Source of the DNA: Desulforhabdus sp. TSK
Lineage (GTDB): Bacteria; Desulfobacterota; Syntrophobacteria; Syntrophobacterales; Syntrophobacteraceae
DNA length: 64,000 nucleotides
Direction: 5' to 3'
NCBI RefSeq assembly: GCF_022836495.1
Contig: NZ_BQXM01000024.1
Span: 1 to 64,000 of the forward strand
In this document: piece by piece, positions 46,078 through 54,730 of the stretch
Numbering within the stretch: the stretch's first letter is position 1
Layout: each line of letters starts with the position of its first letter
The notes under the pieces: model-generated
What the model was told of the DNA's origin: nothing
Databases searched by the model: none
Seen by the model: only the letters and a program-made list of their open reading frames with translations
Translations under genes and position numbers: made by a program

Positions 46078-47529
46078 ATGGGGCAGATCATCAACATTCA
46101 TCCCATCACCCGCATCGAAGGGCACGCATCCATCGCCATCCAACTGGATGACCAGGGAGAGGTGCGGGAGAGCAAGGTCCGTATCCTGTCCCTCCGCGGA
46201 TTCGAAAAATTCGTGGAGGGAAAGCCTGCCGAGGAGCTCCCCCGGATTGTCAACCGCATCTGCGGCATCTGCCCCTGGCAGCACCACCTGGCATCCAACA
46301 AGGCAGTGGACCGCTGTTTTGGAGTCACTCCGCCTCCGGCGGGAAGAAAGCTTCGGGAATTGATGCAGGCCATTTCCCATTCCGAAGATAAAATCCTGCA
46401 TTTCTATTTTCTTGCAGCCCCGGATTTTGTCATGGGGCCGGACAGCGATTATTCCGTGCGCAATATCATCGGAGTGGCCAAGGCCAATCCCGATCTGGCA
46501 AAGCGCGTGGTGCGCATGCGGCAGATGGCGAAAATGATCCTCGAGACTTTTACCGGCAAGGCCATCCATCCCCATGCGGGGGTTCCGGGGGGATTTTCCA
46601 AGCCTCTTCTGGAAGAAGACCGCAAGGATTTTCTGGCCAAGATGCGGGAGATGCTGGATTTTGCTCTTTTCACCATCGAGTTTGCCAAAACCGAGGTTTT
46701 TCCCAAGTACCTGGACGCCGTCAAGACCCTCGGCGTCATCAAGACAGGGTTCATCGGCACCGTCGATGGGGACGGGGCTCTGAACCTCTACGACGGCATG
46801 ACCCGCCTCATGAAGCCCGACGGGACCTTCCAGGATTTCGATCCGCAGCAGTACGACCGGTATCTCGGAGAGCACGTCGAACCCTACTCCTACGGAAAAT
46901 TCCCCTATGCCCGATGCTGGGGGGAAGGATTCTCCCTGGATCTGGAAGCTCCCAGGGGCATCTACCGGGCCAATACCCTGGCAAGGATCAATGTGGCCGA
47001 CAAGATGGCGACTCCCAGGGCCCAGGCCGAACTGGAGGAATTCAGGGAGAAGTTTGGGAGACCGGCTCAGTTCACCCTGCTCCATCACTGGGCGAGGCTC
47101 ATCGAGGAAGTCTACGCATGTGAACGGGCCATCCAGTTGCTGGAAGACCCGGAAATCACCGATTCCAACGTTCGTGCCGTTGTGGAGCCCAGGGCCGGGA
47201 GAGGAGTCGGCTGCCTGGAGGCGCCCCGAGGCACCTTGATCCATGACTACTCCACCGACCAGAACGGCATGATCACGAGAGCGAACCTCATCGTGGGAAC
47301 CACCCACAACCTGGGTCCCATCAACATGACGGTGAACCAGGCGGCGCGGAGCCTCATCAAGGGAGGAGCGGTAGACGAAGCCGCTCTGAACAAGATCGAA
47401 ATGGCGGTTCGCGCCTACGACCCCTGAATTTCCTGCGCAACGCATCGCCTGGACGGCGATGCCGGGATCTCCATCGAGATCCGAGACGCGGAAGGCCGGG
47501 TCGTTTCCCAGTGGCCGGCGGAGCGGTAG
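46078..47529 (+). CDS. mvhA: [NiFeSe]-hydrogenase large subunit (MvhA-type) with C-terminal selenocysteine
   Basis: Catalytic hydrogenase subunit, 483 aa. The first nickel-ligand pair is in RICGICPWQHH (near residue 61). The last ligand pair is DP-UGA-ISCATH: UGA 47425-47427 (codon 450) takes the place of the first Cys in DPCxxCxxH. Conventional annotation would stop at 47427 and lose the second Cys and His. The frame continues to TAG 47527-47529, followed at once by an intrinsic terminator. After the final His come 27 residues that the protease at 40985 would remove; the SECIS lies in exactly this disposable stretch. With MvhG, MvhD and HdrA it would form a cytoplasmic H2-linked, flavin-bifurcating complex. 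Confidence 0.93.
47442..47462 (+). promoter_or_regulatory. SECIS element of mvhA
   Basis: GCATCGCC-TGGAC-GGCGATGC is a perfect 8-bp stem with a 5-base loop, beginning 14 bases after UGA 47425. The loop sequence and distance match the mvhD element. Confidence 0.88.
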
Positions 47530-47532
47530 CAG

Positions 47533-47555
47533 GGTGCGCTTCGCGCACCATTTTT
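47533..47555 (+). terminator. Intrinsic terminator of the hydrogenase operon
   Basis: GGTGCGC-TTC-GCGCACC (47533-47549) followed by ATTTTT. It lies 3 bases after the true TAG stop of mvhA, which itself supports read-through of the UGA at 47425. Confidence 0.9.
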
Positions 47556-47700
47556 GACACAAGACAAAACCTCCCAGACGGAGTGATGACTTTCGCTGTG
47601 AAGTACTTGTTGAGTGCCTCGGTATGTTGGTGAGTCCCTGCTTTATCGGGATGGACTCGGGGGACGGTCGGCTTTTTCCTACAAGACTTTGGAGGATGCC

Positions 47701-47955
47701 ATGGAAGGTCAAGAGAAGAAAAAGAAGAAAACGCAGGTCACCGTCGAATCCGCCGACACCGCCTGCGGGGGTGTTCCCCACATGACCGTCGACGAGCTCG
47801 CAGCGCGGCTGAGCATCGAGAGCAAGGAACTGCGGTGTCCCGCCTGTGGCAGGATTCATCTTACGGATGAAGATGTCCGGGAAGCGGAAGCCATGCGTTA
47901 CAGCAACTCGGAACGCTTCAAGAAGATCAAGGAAGAGGCTGAAGGAAGCGCCTGA
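47701..47955 (+). CDS. Small protein with a CPxC zinc-knuckle-like motif
   Basis: An 84-aa hydrophilic protein: a lysine-rich start (GQEKKKKKT), a predicted helical HMTVDELAARLSIESKELRC, a single CPACGRIHL motif and an acidic helical tail. It starts at ATG 47701 with GGAGG about 7 bases upstream. I do not recognise the family. It follows the hydrogenase operon after a terminator, so it probably has its own promoter in the 47556-47690 gap. It could be a small redox or nucleic-acid-binding factor; nothing in the sequence decides this. Confidence 0.6.
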   Translation: MEGQEKKKKKTQVTVESADTACGGVPHMTVDELAARLSIESKELRCPACGRIHLTDEDVREAEAMRYSNSERFKKIKEEAEGSA

Positions 47956-48267
47956 CAGGCTCCAAAGCGACATTCTACTACTCTGTCAACTTTGCTCCGC
48001 TGAGCGGACCGTCAAAGGATATCGAAGCGTCCAGATTCGCGTGCGCAAGCTCAATCGGACCTCCTTCCCGCGAATTTTGCAGGAGCTGGGAGAGAAAGGC
48101 CGGCTCCTCTACAAGATCGATCATCGCGAGAACACGCGCGAGGTATACGGAGCGGGTGAGCACTGATTTGAATCGCTCCTCTGCCCGTTATCGGCTCGTT
48201 TGAAATCATTCCGGCCTCAGAGGGTGTGTAAGAAATGAGTCCATCACTCTGAGCATGCACCTTGTTT

Positions 48268-48375
48268 CGTCATTCCGGCGGTTTTAAAGCCGGAATCCAG
48301 GTTTTTCGCTGGGGTGGATTCCGACTTTAAAACCGCCGGAATGACGATGAAACGAATTTTTTGACAGCCTCTCAG
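48268..48375. repeat. MITE-like inverted repeat with GACAGCC end
   Basis: TCGTCATTCCGGCGGTTTTA on the left and its near-complement TAAAACCGCCGGAATGACGA (about 48328-48347) form long arms around a short spacer. The element ends AACGAATTTTTTGACAGCCT, the terminus shared with 19437 and 22244. No transposase is present. Confidence 0.8.
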
Positions 48376-48655
48376 TGCGGACCCAGGTTTTCGACGGGCT
48401 GAAGTTGAGTCAACAACAGTGGCAGCCGCCGTTAAATGTCATACCCCAAACATATGATCAGCGTCTCCCCCTCTCTTGCCAAATCAATGTGATCCTAACA
48501 TCATCAATCATAACAGCTAGTTAAAATAAAACAAGAATGAAGCCATAAATCCGCCTCCGGCAATATCGGAATGGATTAATTCGAAGCTATTACAAAATGT
48601 TATGGATATTCGCTTCTTTTGTGCGTCATCACGTGGTGAGGTGGGAAATTTCCTG

Positions 48656-48695
48656 TTGACAAGCGATAAATAATCAGTATAGGTTAAGTTTAACC
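48656..48695 (+). promoter_or_regulatory. Promoter with palindromic operator for the XRE-cupin regulator
   Basis: TTGACA (48656-48661), 16 bases, then TATAGG (48678-48683). The -10 overlaps GGTTAA-GT-TTAACC (48682-48695), a perfect 6+6 palindrome. A repressor bound there would block RNA polymerase, so autoregulation by the following gene is likely. I found no second exact copy before the acyl-CoA ligase gene. Confidence 0.65.
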
Positions 48696-48774
48696 AATGG
48701 CAATTATTTTATATAGATTAGTATTAGCGGCAACCGGCTGAATTTTATTTTCTGCGGAAAAAATATGGGGCTGC

Positions 48775-49317
48775 ATGAATCTTGGCACAGTGATCAGAAA
48801 ATGTCGGCGGGAACGGAAACTCACCCTGAAAGTCGTTGCGGAAAGGGCTTCCATCTCCGAGGGCTTCCTGAGTCAGGTGGAAAACGATGTCAGCTCACCT
48901 TCCGTTGACACTTTGATCCGGATCTGCAATGCCATTGGCGTCAATGCCGGCGATCTTATTTCTCAGGTCAGCAAGCAGACGAAAGTCGTCCTGATCAGGA
49001 AATCAGAATGGGATGAAATCGATCTTTCCCACACCGGCTTTGTGACGCGCCGCTTTTTCTCTCCAGACGACCGAACGGTCATCGATTCTTCCATTCTCGT
49101 CGTCGATCCAGGCAAGTCAATTCCCGTAAGAAAAAATATTAAAAATGCTCAGGAAGTCCTGTGTGTATTGAAGGGATCGATCGAATTGATGCTGAGTGAG
49201 GAGACCTATACACTGGTTGAGGGGGATTGTGTTCACTTCTTGTCTAATCCTGACAGCCAGAAGATAACCAATGACAGTACTGCCACAAGTTTTGTCCTAT
49301 GGGTGGGAACACTATAG
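48775..49317 (+). CDS. XRE-family regulator with C-terminal cupin domain
   Basis: A 180-aa transcription factor. Residues 1-65 are an XRE helix-turn-helix (IRKCRRERKLTLKVVAERAS, then FLSQVENDVSSPSVDTLIRI). Residues about 95-180 form a cupin barrel (SIPVRKNIKNAQEVLCVLKG, ending TATSFVLWVGTL) that probably binds a small ligand. This layout is common among regulators of organic-acid and amino-acid catabolism. Position and orientation suggest it controls the isovalerate/leucine genes at 49748-58288. The ligand is unknown; an acyl-CoA or free acid would be logical but is a guess. Confidence 0.85.
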   Translation: MNLGTVIRKCRRERKLTLKVVAERASISEGFLSQVENDVSSPSVDTLIRICNAIGVNAGDLISQVSKQTKVVLIRKSEWDEIDLSHTGFVTRRFFSPDDRTVIDSSILVVDPGKSIPVRKNIKNAQEVLCVLKGSIELMLSEETYTLVEGDCVHFLSNPDSQKITNDSTATSFVLWVGTL

Positions 49318-49747
49318 TTTTATTTCCGATTCATCGACCACAATCATGAAGGAGACGGATGTATGACCACAGTCGGTAAACAGTAGTAAAGGACCTATAG
49401 ATTTCAAAACCAGGTCTATCTGGCAATGGTCCGAGGCTCGAAACTTGACCGCGTCTTCCTGTGCAACTGAAGCGAAAAGCTGTTGGCTCCGTCAATGTGG
49501 TGCCGTCCATGTTGACATTTTCATCTGAATCTCCCTGCGGTTCCAGCAAGAATGAACAAGAAGCAGTTTCCTGAGAGAGCTTCTAATCGATGGATCATTT
49601 CGGAAGTCCGATGTCGAAGAGAATGTTGGTGTGAAATGCTCCGGCGGGTTGTCGACTGGGGAAGAGGGATATTCAACCGGAACGCCCGGAGGGATTTTAC
49701 CGAAATATCTTATCCATTAATCATTTCTTCAATACACTGAGGATCAT
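49318..49747. other. Regulator-to-catabolic-operon intergenic region
   Basis: 430 bases with no gene I can support; the short open frames on both strands look random. It should contain the promoter of the catabolic operon. GAGG just before 49748 serves as ribosome-binding site. I saw no exact copy of the GGTTAA/TTAACC operator here. Confidence 0.45.
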
Positions 49748-51391
49748 ATGAATAAACCTGACATTAAAGTAGGCAAGACGACCATCGGTAATGTTGTTGA
49801 TATTCTTGCGGATAACTTCGGGGATAACATAGGTCTCGAATACCACGAGCTCGGAATCAAGTATAACTTCAAGCAGCTGAGAGAGATACTCGACAAAGTC
49901 GCCAAAGGATTGATGGCGCTCGGCATCGAACGCGGCGAGAAGGTGGCGCTTTGGGCCAACAATGTTCCCGAGTGGGTCTACCTTCAGTACGGGAGTGCCC
50001 GGATGGGGGCTGTTCTCGTCACGGTGAATACCAACTACCGCAGCAGTGAGCTCGAATACCTTCTGCAGCAATCTGATTCCTCGACACTGATTCTGGTGGG
50101 TGGCATACGGGAGTCCGACGAGTTTCTGAAGGTTCTGGACAAGGTTTGCCCCACCATCAAAGAAAGTGAACCGGGAAAGCTCAACTGTGAAAAGCTGCCT
50201 TTCTTGAAAAACATCATCTATCTCGGCAAAGAGAAGCTTCCCGGGATGTTCAATTGGGATGATATCCTGGAAATGAGTAAATCCGTGTCGGATCAGGAGC
50301 TCAAGGCAAGACTGGACTCCCTCGATCCTGATGACACCATAAATATGCAGTATACCTCTGGAACCACCGGATTTCCCAAGGGCGTCATGCTCACACACAC
50401 CAACCTCATCGGCAATGCACTCAGCATGTCCGAACGCATGAATTTGACCCCCAACGACGCAATGTGCATCCCGGTTCCATTTTTCCACTGCTTCGGTTGC
50501 GTGATAGGGACTTTGTGCTGCATGGTTTCCGGGACCACCATGGCTCCGGTTGTTTCGTTTTCGGCCGTTAACGTGTTGAAGACCGTCGAGGCTTCAAAGT
50601 GTACCGCGCTCCATGGGGTGCCGACAATGTTCATCGCTGAATTCGAAGAGATGGATAGAAATAAATATGACACGTCCACCCTGCGCACTGGGGTTATGGC
50701 CGGATCCACATGCCCTGTCGAGGTCATGAAGCGGGTGATCAAGGACATGGGTGCGAATGAGATGACGATTGTCTATGGTCAGACTGAGGCTTCTCCCGGT
50801 GTCACTCAGACTCAGGTTCACGATAACCTGGAACTGAAGACAACCACCGTGGGCATGGCCCTGCCCAATGTCGAGGTGAAGATCGTCGACCCGGTCACCG
50901 GCTTGGAGACACCGAGAGGGGTACAGGGAGAGCTCTGCACCAGGGGCTATCATATCATGAAGGGCTACTACAAAATGCCCGCGGAGACAGCCAAGACAGT
51001 GGATAAGGATGGCTGGCTCCACACGGGCGACCTGGCCACCATGGACGAGAACGGCTATTGCAAGATCACGGGCAGAATCAAGGACATGATCATCCGCGGT
51101 GGGGAAAATATTTATCCGCGCGAGATCGAGGAGTTCCTTTACCGCCATCCAAAGGTTCAGGACGTCCAGGTGGTGGGGGTTCCCAGTGAGAAATACGGTG
51201 AAGAAGTGGCGGCTTTCATCAAAGTAAAGCCCGGGGAGAAGGTCACCGACACAGAGATCCTCTCCTTTTGCAAGGACCAGATATCCTTCTTTAAAATCCC
51301 CAGATTCGTCTACTTTGTGGATGAATATCCCATGACGGCGAGCGGCAAGATCCAGAAGTACAAATTGAGGGAGATGGCACAAACGCAATAG
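49748..51391 (+). CDS. Acyl-CoA synthetase (AMP-forming), FadD-like
   Basis: A 547-aa ANL-superfamily ligase that activates a carboxylic acid to its CoA ester through an acyl-adenylate. The P-loop is MQYTSGTTGFPKGVMLTHTN (near residues 200-219). VYGQTEASPG, DGWLHTGDLATMDENGY and GRIKDMIIRGGENIYPRE follow, and the catalytic Lys is in MTASGKIQKYKL. As the first structural gene of the cluster it plausibly activates isovalerate or a related branched or short-chain acid. The substrate pocket cannot be read with certainty from sequence. Confidence 0.85.
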   Translation: MNKPDIKVGKTTIGNVVDILADNFGDNIGLEYHELGIKYNFKQLREILDKVAKGLMALGIERGEKVALWANNVPEWVYLQYGSARMGAVLVTVNTNYRSSELEYLLQQSDSSTLILVGGIRESDEFLKVLDKVCPTIKESEPGKLNCEKLPFLKNIIYLGKEKLPGMFNWDDILEMSKSVSDQELKARLDSLDPDDTINMQYTSGTTGFPKGVMLTHTNLIGNALSMSERMNLTPNDAMCIPVPFFHCFGCVIGTLCCMVSGTTMAPVVSFSAVNVLKTVEASKCTALHGVPTMFIAEFEEMDRNKYDTSTLRTGVMAGSTCPVEVMKRVIKDMGANEMTIVYGQTEASPGVTQTQVHDNLELKTTTVGMALPNVEVKIVDPVTGLETPRGVQGELCTRGYHIMKGYYKMPAETAKTVDKDGWLHTGDLATMDENGYCKITGRIKDMIIRGGENIYPREIEEFLYRHPKVQDVQVVGVPSEKYGEEVAAFIKVKPGEKVTDTEILSFCKDQISFFKIPRFVYFVDEYPMTASGKIQKYKLREMAQTQ

Positions 51392-51448
51392 TGAACACAG
51401 TGATTCAAAATCTTGATGCGCCTGATTGAGCAAACGAAGAGGAATTTC

Positions 51449-53398
51449 ATGATGGAACCTTTGTGGAAGCCGTCGGAGAAACGAGTCAAAGAATCCAATA
51501 TGTACAGGTTCATGCAGAGTATAAACCATACCTATGGAACAAACTTTGCCGACTACGACGCGCTGTATCAGTGGTCTATAGAGAATTTAGAGGCATTCTG
51601 GCTCGAGGTGTGGCGTTTTGCCGGGATTAAGCCGTCCGTCGGTAATCCCAGGGTCATTGACGATCCGACCCGAATGCCGGGTGCGCATTGGTTTCCGGAC
51701 ACCCGTCTGAACTTTGCCGAGAACCTCCTGCGTTACAGGGATGATAAGACAGCCATGATATTCCGGGGCGAAGATGCTGTCCGCCGCACCCTCACTTATG
51801 AGGAGCTTTACGCTGCAACGGCAAAGGTCGCGGCGTCCCTCCGTGCGGCGGGTGTCACCCCGGGAGACCGTGTCGTCGGCTTCATGCCGAATATGCCCGA
51901 ATCCATCATCGCAATGCTGGCGGCGACGAGCCTTGGGGCAACATGGTCCTCCTGCTCTCCGGACTTCGGCATCAGAGGGGTCCTGGATCGATTCGGCCAG
52001 ACACGCCCAAAAGTCCTGTTTACCGCCGACGGGTATTATTTCAAAGGGAAGGCGCTGGGCTGCCTGGAAAAGGTTGCACAAATCATCAAAGATCTCCCCT
52101 CTATTGAAAAGATCGTCGTCGTTCCCTATACGCAGGAAAAACCCGATCTTACGGATCTCCCCAATGCCGTGCACTACAACGAGTTCGTCCATAATGATGC
52201 CGAAGACATGGATTTTGCTCAGCTACCCTTCGAGCATCCCCTCTACATCATGTATTCCTCCGGCACGACGGGTCTGCCGAAATGCATGGTCCAGAGCGCC
52301 GGCGGGGTATTGCTCAACCAGCTCAAAGAGCTGATTCTGCATACAGACCTGAAGCGCGAGGACACGATCTTCTACTTCACCACATGCGGGTGGATGATGT
52401 GGAACTGGCTGACCGCCTCCCTTGCCACGGGCGCGACCCTCGTGCTCTATGACGGCAATCCTTTCCATCCTGGTCCGGATGCGCTGTGGCGGATGGCCCA
52501 GGATGAGAAGATCACTGTCTTCGGCACCAGCGCTGGATATATAGCGGCCCTGAGGGCTGCAGGCGTGAAGCCGGGCAAACAGTTCGATCTGAGCGCGCTG
52601 AAGACATTGCTCTCCACCGGTTCGCCCCTGTCCAAAGAGGATTTCCAATTCATCTACCGCGAAGTGAAAAGCGACATGCAGCTGTCCTCCATCTCTGGAG
52701 GCTCTGATCTGAACGGCTGCTTTGCCCTGGGCAACCCCATGGGACCTGTCTATGAAGGGGAGCTGCAATGCCGGGGACTGGGTATGAAGGTTTTTGCCTA
52801 CGATGAAGACGGCAAACCGACGGTAGGACAGCGAGGCGAGCTGGTTTGCGCGGCCCCCTTCCCATCCATGCCCATCTATTTCTGGGATGATGAGAGCGGG
52901 AAAAAATATCGCTCTGCCTACTTTGAAGTGTTTCCCGGAGTCTGGACGCATGGAGACTTCATCGAGGTGACCGAGCGTGGAGGCATTATCATTTACGGGA
53001 GATCCGACGCGACCCTGAATCCTGGCGGGGTAAGGATCGGCACTGCGGAGATCTACCGGGTGATGGACCAGATGGAGGAGATCGAAGACAGCGTGATCGT
53101 GGGTCAGCAATGGTCGGGTGATGTCAGGGTAATCCTTTTCGTCAAGATGAAAGAAGGCTTTGACCTGACCGATGATCTTCGAGAAAAGATCAAGAAGAAT
53201 ATCCGGACCAATGCTTCCCCGCGGCACGTTCCTGCAAAGATCATTGCCGTCCCCGATATCCCTTATACCCTGAATATGAAAAAGGTTGAGCTTGCCGTCC
53301 AAAAGGTCATCCATAACCGCGAGGTGAAGAACAAGGATGCGCTGAAGAACCCGGAGGCCCTGGACTATTTTGCCAATCTCAAGGAACTGGCCAATTAA
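51449..53398 (+). CDS. Acetoacetyl-CoA synthetase
   Basis: A 649-aa AMP-forming ligase of the acetoacetate-CoA ligase type. The N-terminus MEPLWKPSEKRVKESNMYRF and SINHTYGTNFADYDALYQWS match the AacS-specific lead. The P-loop MYSSGTTGLPKCMVQSAGG is near residue 270, and the GRSDATLNPGGVRIGTAEIY core and ARHVPAKI-like tail (SPRHVPAKIIAVPDIPYT) follow. It would turn acetoacetate released by HMG-CoA lyase into acetoacetyl-CoA for thiolysis. ATG 51449 sits 5 bases after AGAGGAA. The frame is open to a TTG at 51413, but that leader is not conserved-looking. Confidence 0.88.
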   Translation: MMEPLWKPSEKRVKESNMYRFMQSINHTYGTNFADYDALYQWSIENLEAFWLEVWRFAGIKPSVGNPRVIDDPTRMPGAHWFPDTRLNFAENLLRYRDDKTAMIFRGEDAVRRTLTYEELYAATAKVAASLRAAGVTPGDRVVGFMPNMPESIIAMLAATSLGATWSSCSPDFGIRGVLDRFGQTRPKVLFTADGYYFKGKALGCLEKVAQIIKDLPSIEKIVVVPYTQEKPDLTDLPNAVHYNEFVHNDAEDMDFAQLPFEHPLYIMYSSGTTGLPKCMVQSAGGVLLNQLKELILHTDLKREDTIFYFTTCGWMMWNWLTASLATGATLVLYDGNPFHPGPDALWRMAQDEKITVFGTSAGYIAALRAAGVKPGKQFDLSALKTLLSTGSPLSKEDFQFIYREVKSDMQLSSISGGSDLNGCFALGNPMGPVYEGELQCRGLGMKVFAYDEDGKPTVGQRGELVCAAPFPSMPIYFWDDESGKKYRSAYFEVFPGVWTHGDFIEVTERGGIIIYGRSDATLNPGGVRIGTAEIYRVMDQMEEIEDSVIVGQQWSGDVRVILFVKMKEGFDLTDDLREKIKKNIRTNASPRHVPAKIIAVPDIPYTLNMKKVELAVQKVIHNREVKNKDALKNPEALDYFANLKELAN

Positions 53399-53464
53399 CC
53401 TGTCGCAAGGGCAACATTGAAATAAAACTATCATCCGAAACAATTCGGTTCGAGGGGGAGTCAA

Positions 53465-54649
53465 GTGGATTTCCAGCTGTCTGATGAACAACGTATGATC
53501 AAGGAAACGGTGAACAAATGGGCCTTCAATGAACTGGGCCCTTTGCAGGAAAAGATAGACGAGGAAGATTGGCTTCCGCCCGATTTTTTCCGCAAATGCG
53601 CGGAAATTGGAATCCTCGGCATAACCATGGACGAAAAGTACGGCGGATTGGGTGGGGACGTGTTGATGCAGGCGCTCGCCATCGAGGAGATGAGCCGAGT
53701 CTCCCCGGCCCTGGCGATGACCTATGGCGCCCATTCCAATCTCTGTGCCAACAATATTCACAAGAACGCCAACGCGATGTTGAAGGAGAAGTATCTGCCT
53801 CCTTTGATTTCCGGTCAAAAGGTCGGAGCATTGGGGCTGACGGAGCCGAATGCCGGATCGGACGCCATGGGGCTTCGCACCCGGGCGGTGAAGAAGGGTG
53901 ACAAGTACATCCTGAACGGCACGAAGATATTCATTACGAACGGACCCATAGCGGACACGCTTCTGGTTTACGCGAAAACGGACCCGGATAAGGGTGCCAA
54001 GGGGATCAGCGCCTTTATCGTGGAAAAGGATTTTCCCGGCTTTTCCGTGTCGAGAAAGTTGAAAAAGTGCGGGATGCGTGGGTCGCCAACGGGCGAGCTT
54101 GTCTTCGAGGACTGTGAGGTTCCGGCGGAAAACCTCGTCGGACAGGAAAATAATGGCGTTCACGTCATGACAAGCGGCCTCGATATAGAAAGAATTGTCC
54201 TTGCGGCCGGTTCTGTGGGCATGGCAGAGCAGGCTCTCGAATATTCCATCCAGTACGCCGTGGATCGGGAGCAGTTCGGACAACCGATAGCCAATTTCCA
54301 GATGGTGCAGCAAAAGCTTGCGGATATGTACACCAGGACCGAGGCTTCGCGCCTCATCGTGTATCGCGCTGCCGAAGCGGTGCAGAAAGCCGCGAGGGGA
54401 GGTAAGGGCACCGAGCTCACGAAGCTTGCAGCTTCAGCCATCCTCTTCGCCTCCGAAACCGCGACGTGGGTCTGCGACCAGGCCATCCAAATCCATGGCG
54501 GGTATGGGTATTGTCTCGAGTTTCCGGTTCAGAAGCTTTGGCGTGATGCGAAGCTCTACGAGATTGGCGCCGGTACGAGCGAAATCCGCCGTATGATCAT
54601 TTCCCGGGAGCTGACGCGAGAGGCTTTTTCACGCAAATCGCAGCGCTGA
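53465..54649 (+). CDS. Isovaleryl-CoA dehydrogenase-like acyl-CoA dehydrogenase
   Basis: FAD enzyme of 394 aa oxidising isovaleryl-CoA to 3-methylcrotonyl-CoA and passing electrons to ETF. Two features separate isovaleryl-CoA from other acyl-CoA dehydrogenases, and both are seen: the catalytic Glu lies in GLDIERIVLAAG (as in human GLDLERLVL), and the usual C-terminal YEGT base is replaced in YEIGAGTSEIRR. QAIQIHGGYGY is also present. It starts with GTG 53465 after GGGGGAG. It follows the acetoacetyl-CoA synthetase and precedes the hydratase, in line with leucine/isovalerate degradation. Confidence 0.9.
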   Translation: MDFQLSDEQRMIKETVNKWAFNELGPLQEKIDEEDWLPPDFFRKCAEIGILGITMDEKYGGLGGDVLMQALAIEEMSRVSPALAMTYGAHSNLCANNIHKNANAMLKEKYLPPLISGQKVGALGLTEPNAGSDAMGLRTRAVKKGDKYILNGTKIFITNGPIADTLLVYAKTDPDKGAKGISAFIVEKDFPGFSVSRKLKKCGMRGSPTGELVFEDCEVPAENLVGQENNGVHVMTSGLDIERIVLAAGSVGMAEQALEYSIQYAVDREQFGQPIANFQMVQQKLADMYTRTEASRLIVYRAAEAVQKAARGGKGTELTKLAASAILFASETATWVCDQAIQIHGGYGYCLEFPVQKLWRDAKLYEIGAGTSEIRRMIISRELTREAFSRKSQR

Positions 54650-54730
54650 TACGGCCTAAAGTCCGCCATCATGTTGAAATGCGTCCAGCTTTGCTCCACG
54701 GCGGCCTGGAGTAGCATGGGAGGATGGGTA

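Larger units (their letters stand above)
47956..48774. other. Long intergenic region with repeat and regulator promoter
   Basis: 819 bases. The first 200 are GC-rich with weak overlapping open frames on both strands (one on the minus strand at 47978-48163), none with a convincing family match. A MITE-like repeat lies at 48268-48375. The last 400 bases are strongly AT-rich and carry the promoter and operator of the XRE-cupin gene. Confidence 0.5.

Noticed and set aside
47978-48163. Short minus-strand open frame downstream of the small CPxC protein
   Set aside because: It overlaps another open frame on the plus strand, has no clear ribosome-binding site, and I recognise no family. Not enough to call a gene.
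49552-49740. 62-codon open frame before the acyl-CoA ligase
   Set aside because: Unconvincing composition, no ribosome-binding site and no similarity I can name; the region more likely holds the operon promoter.
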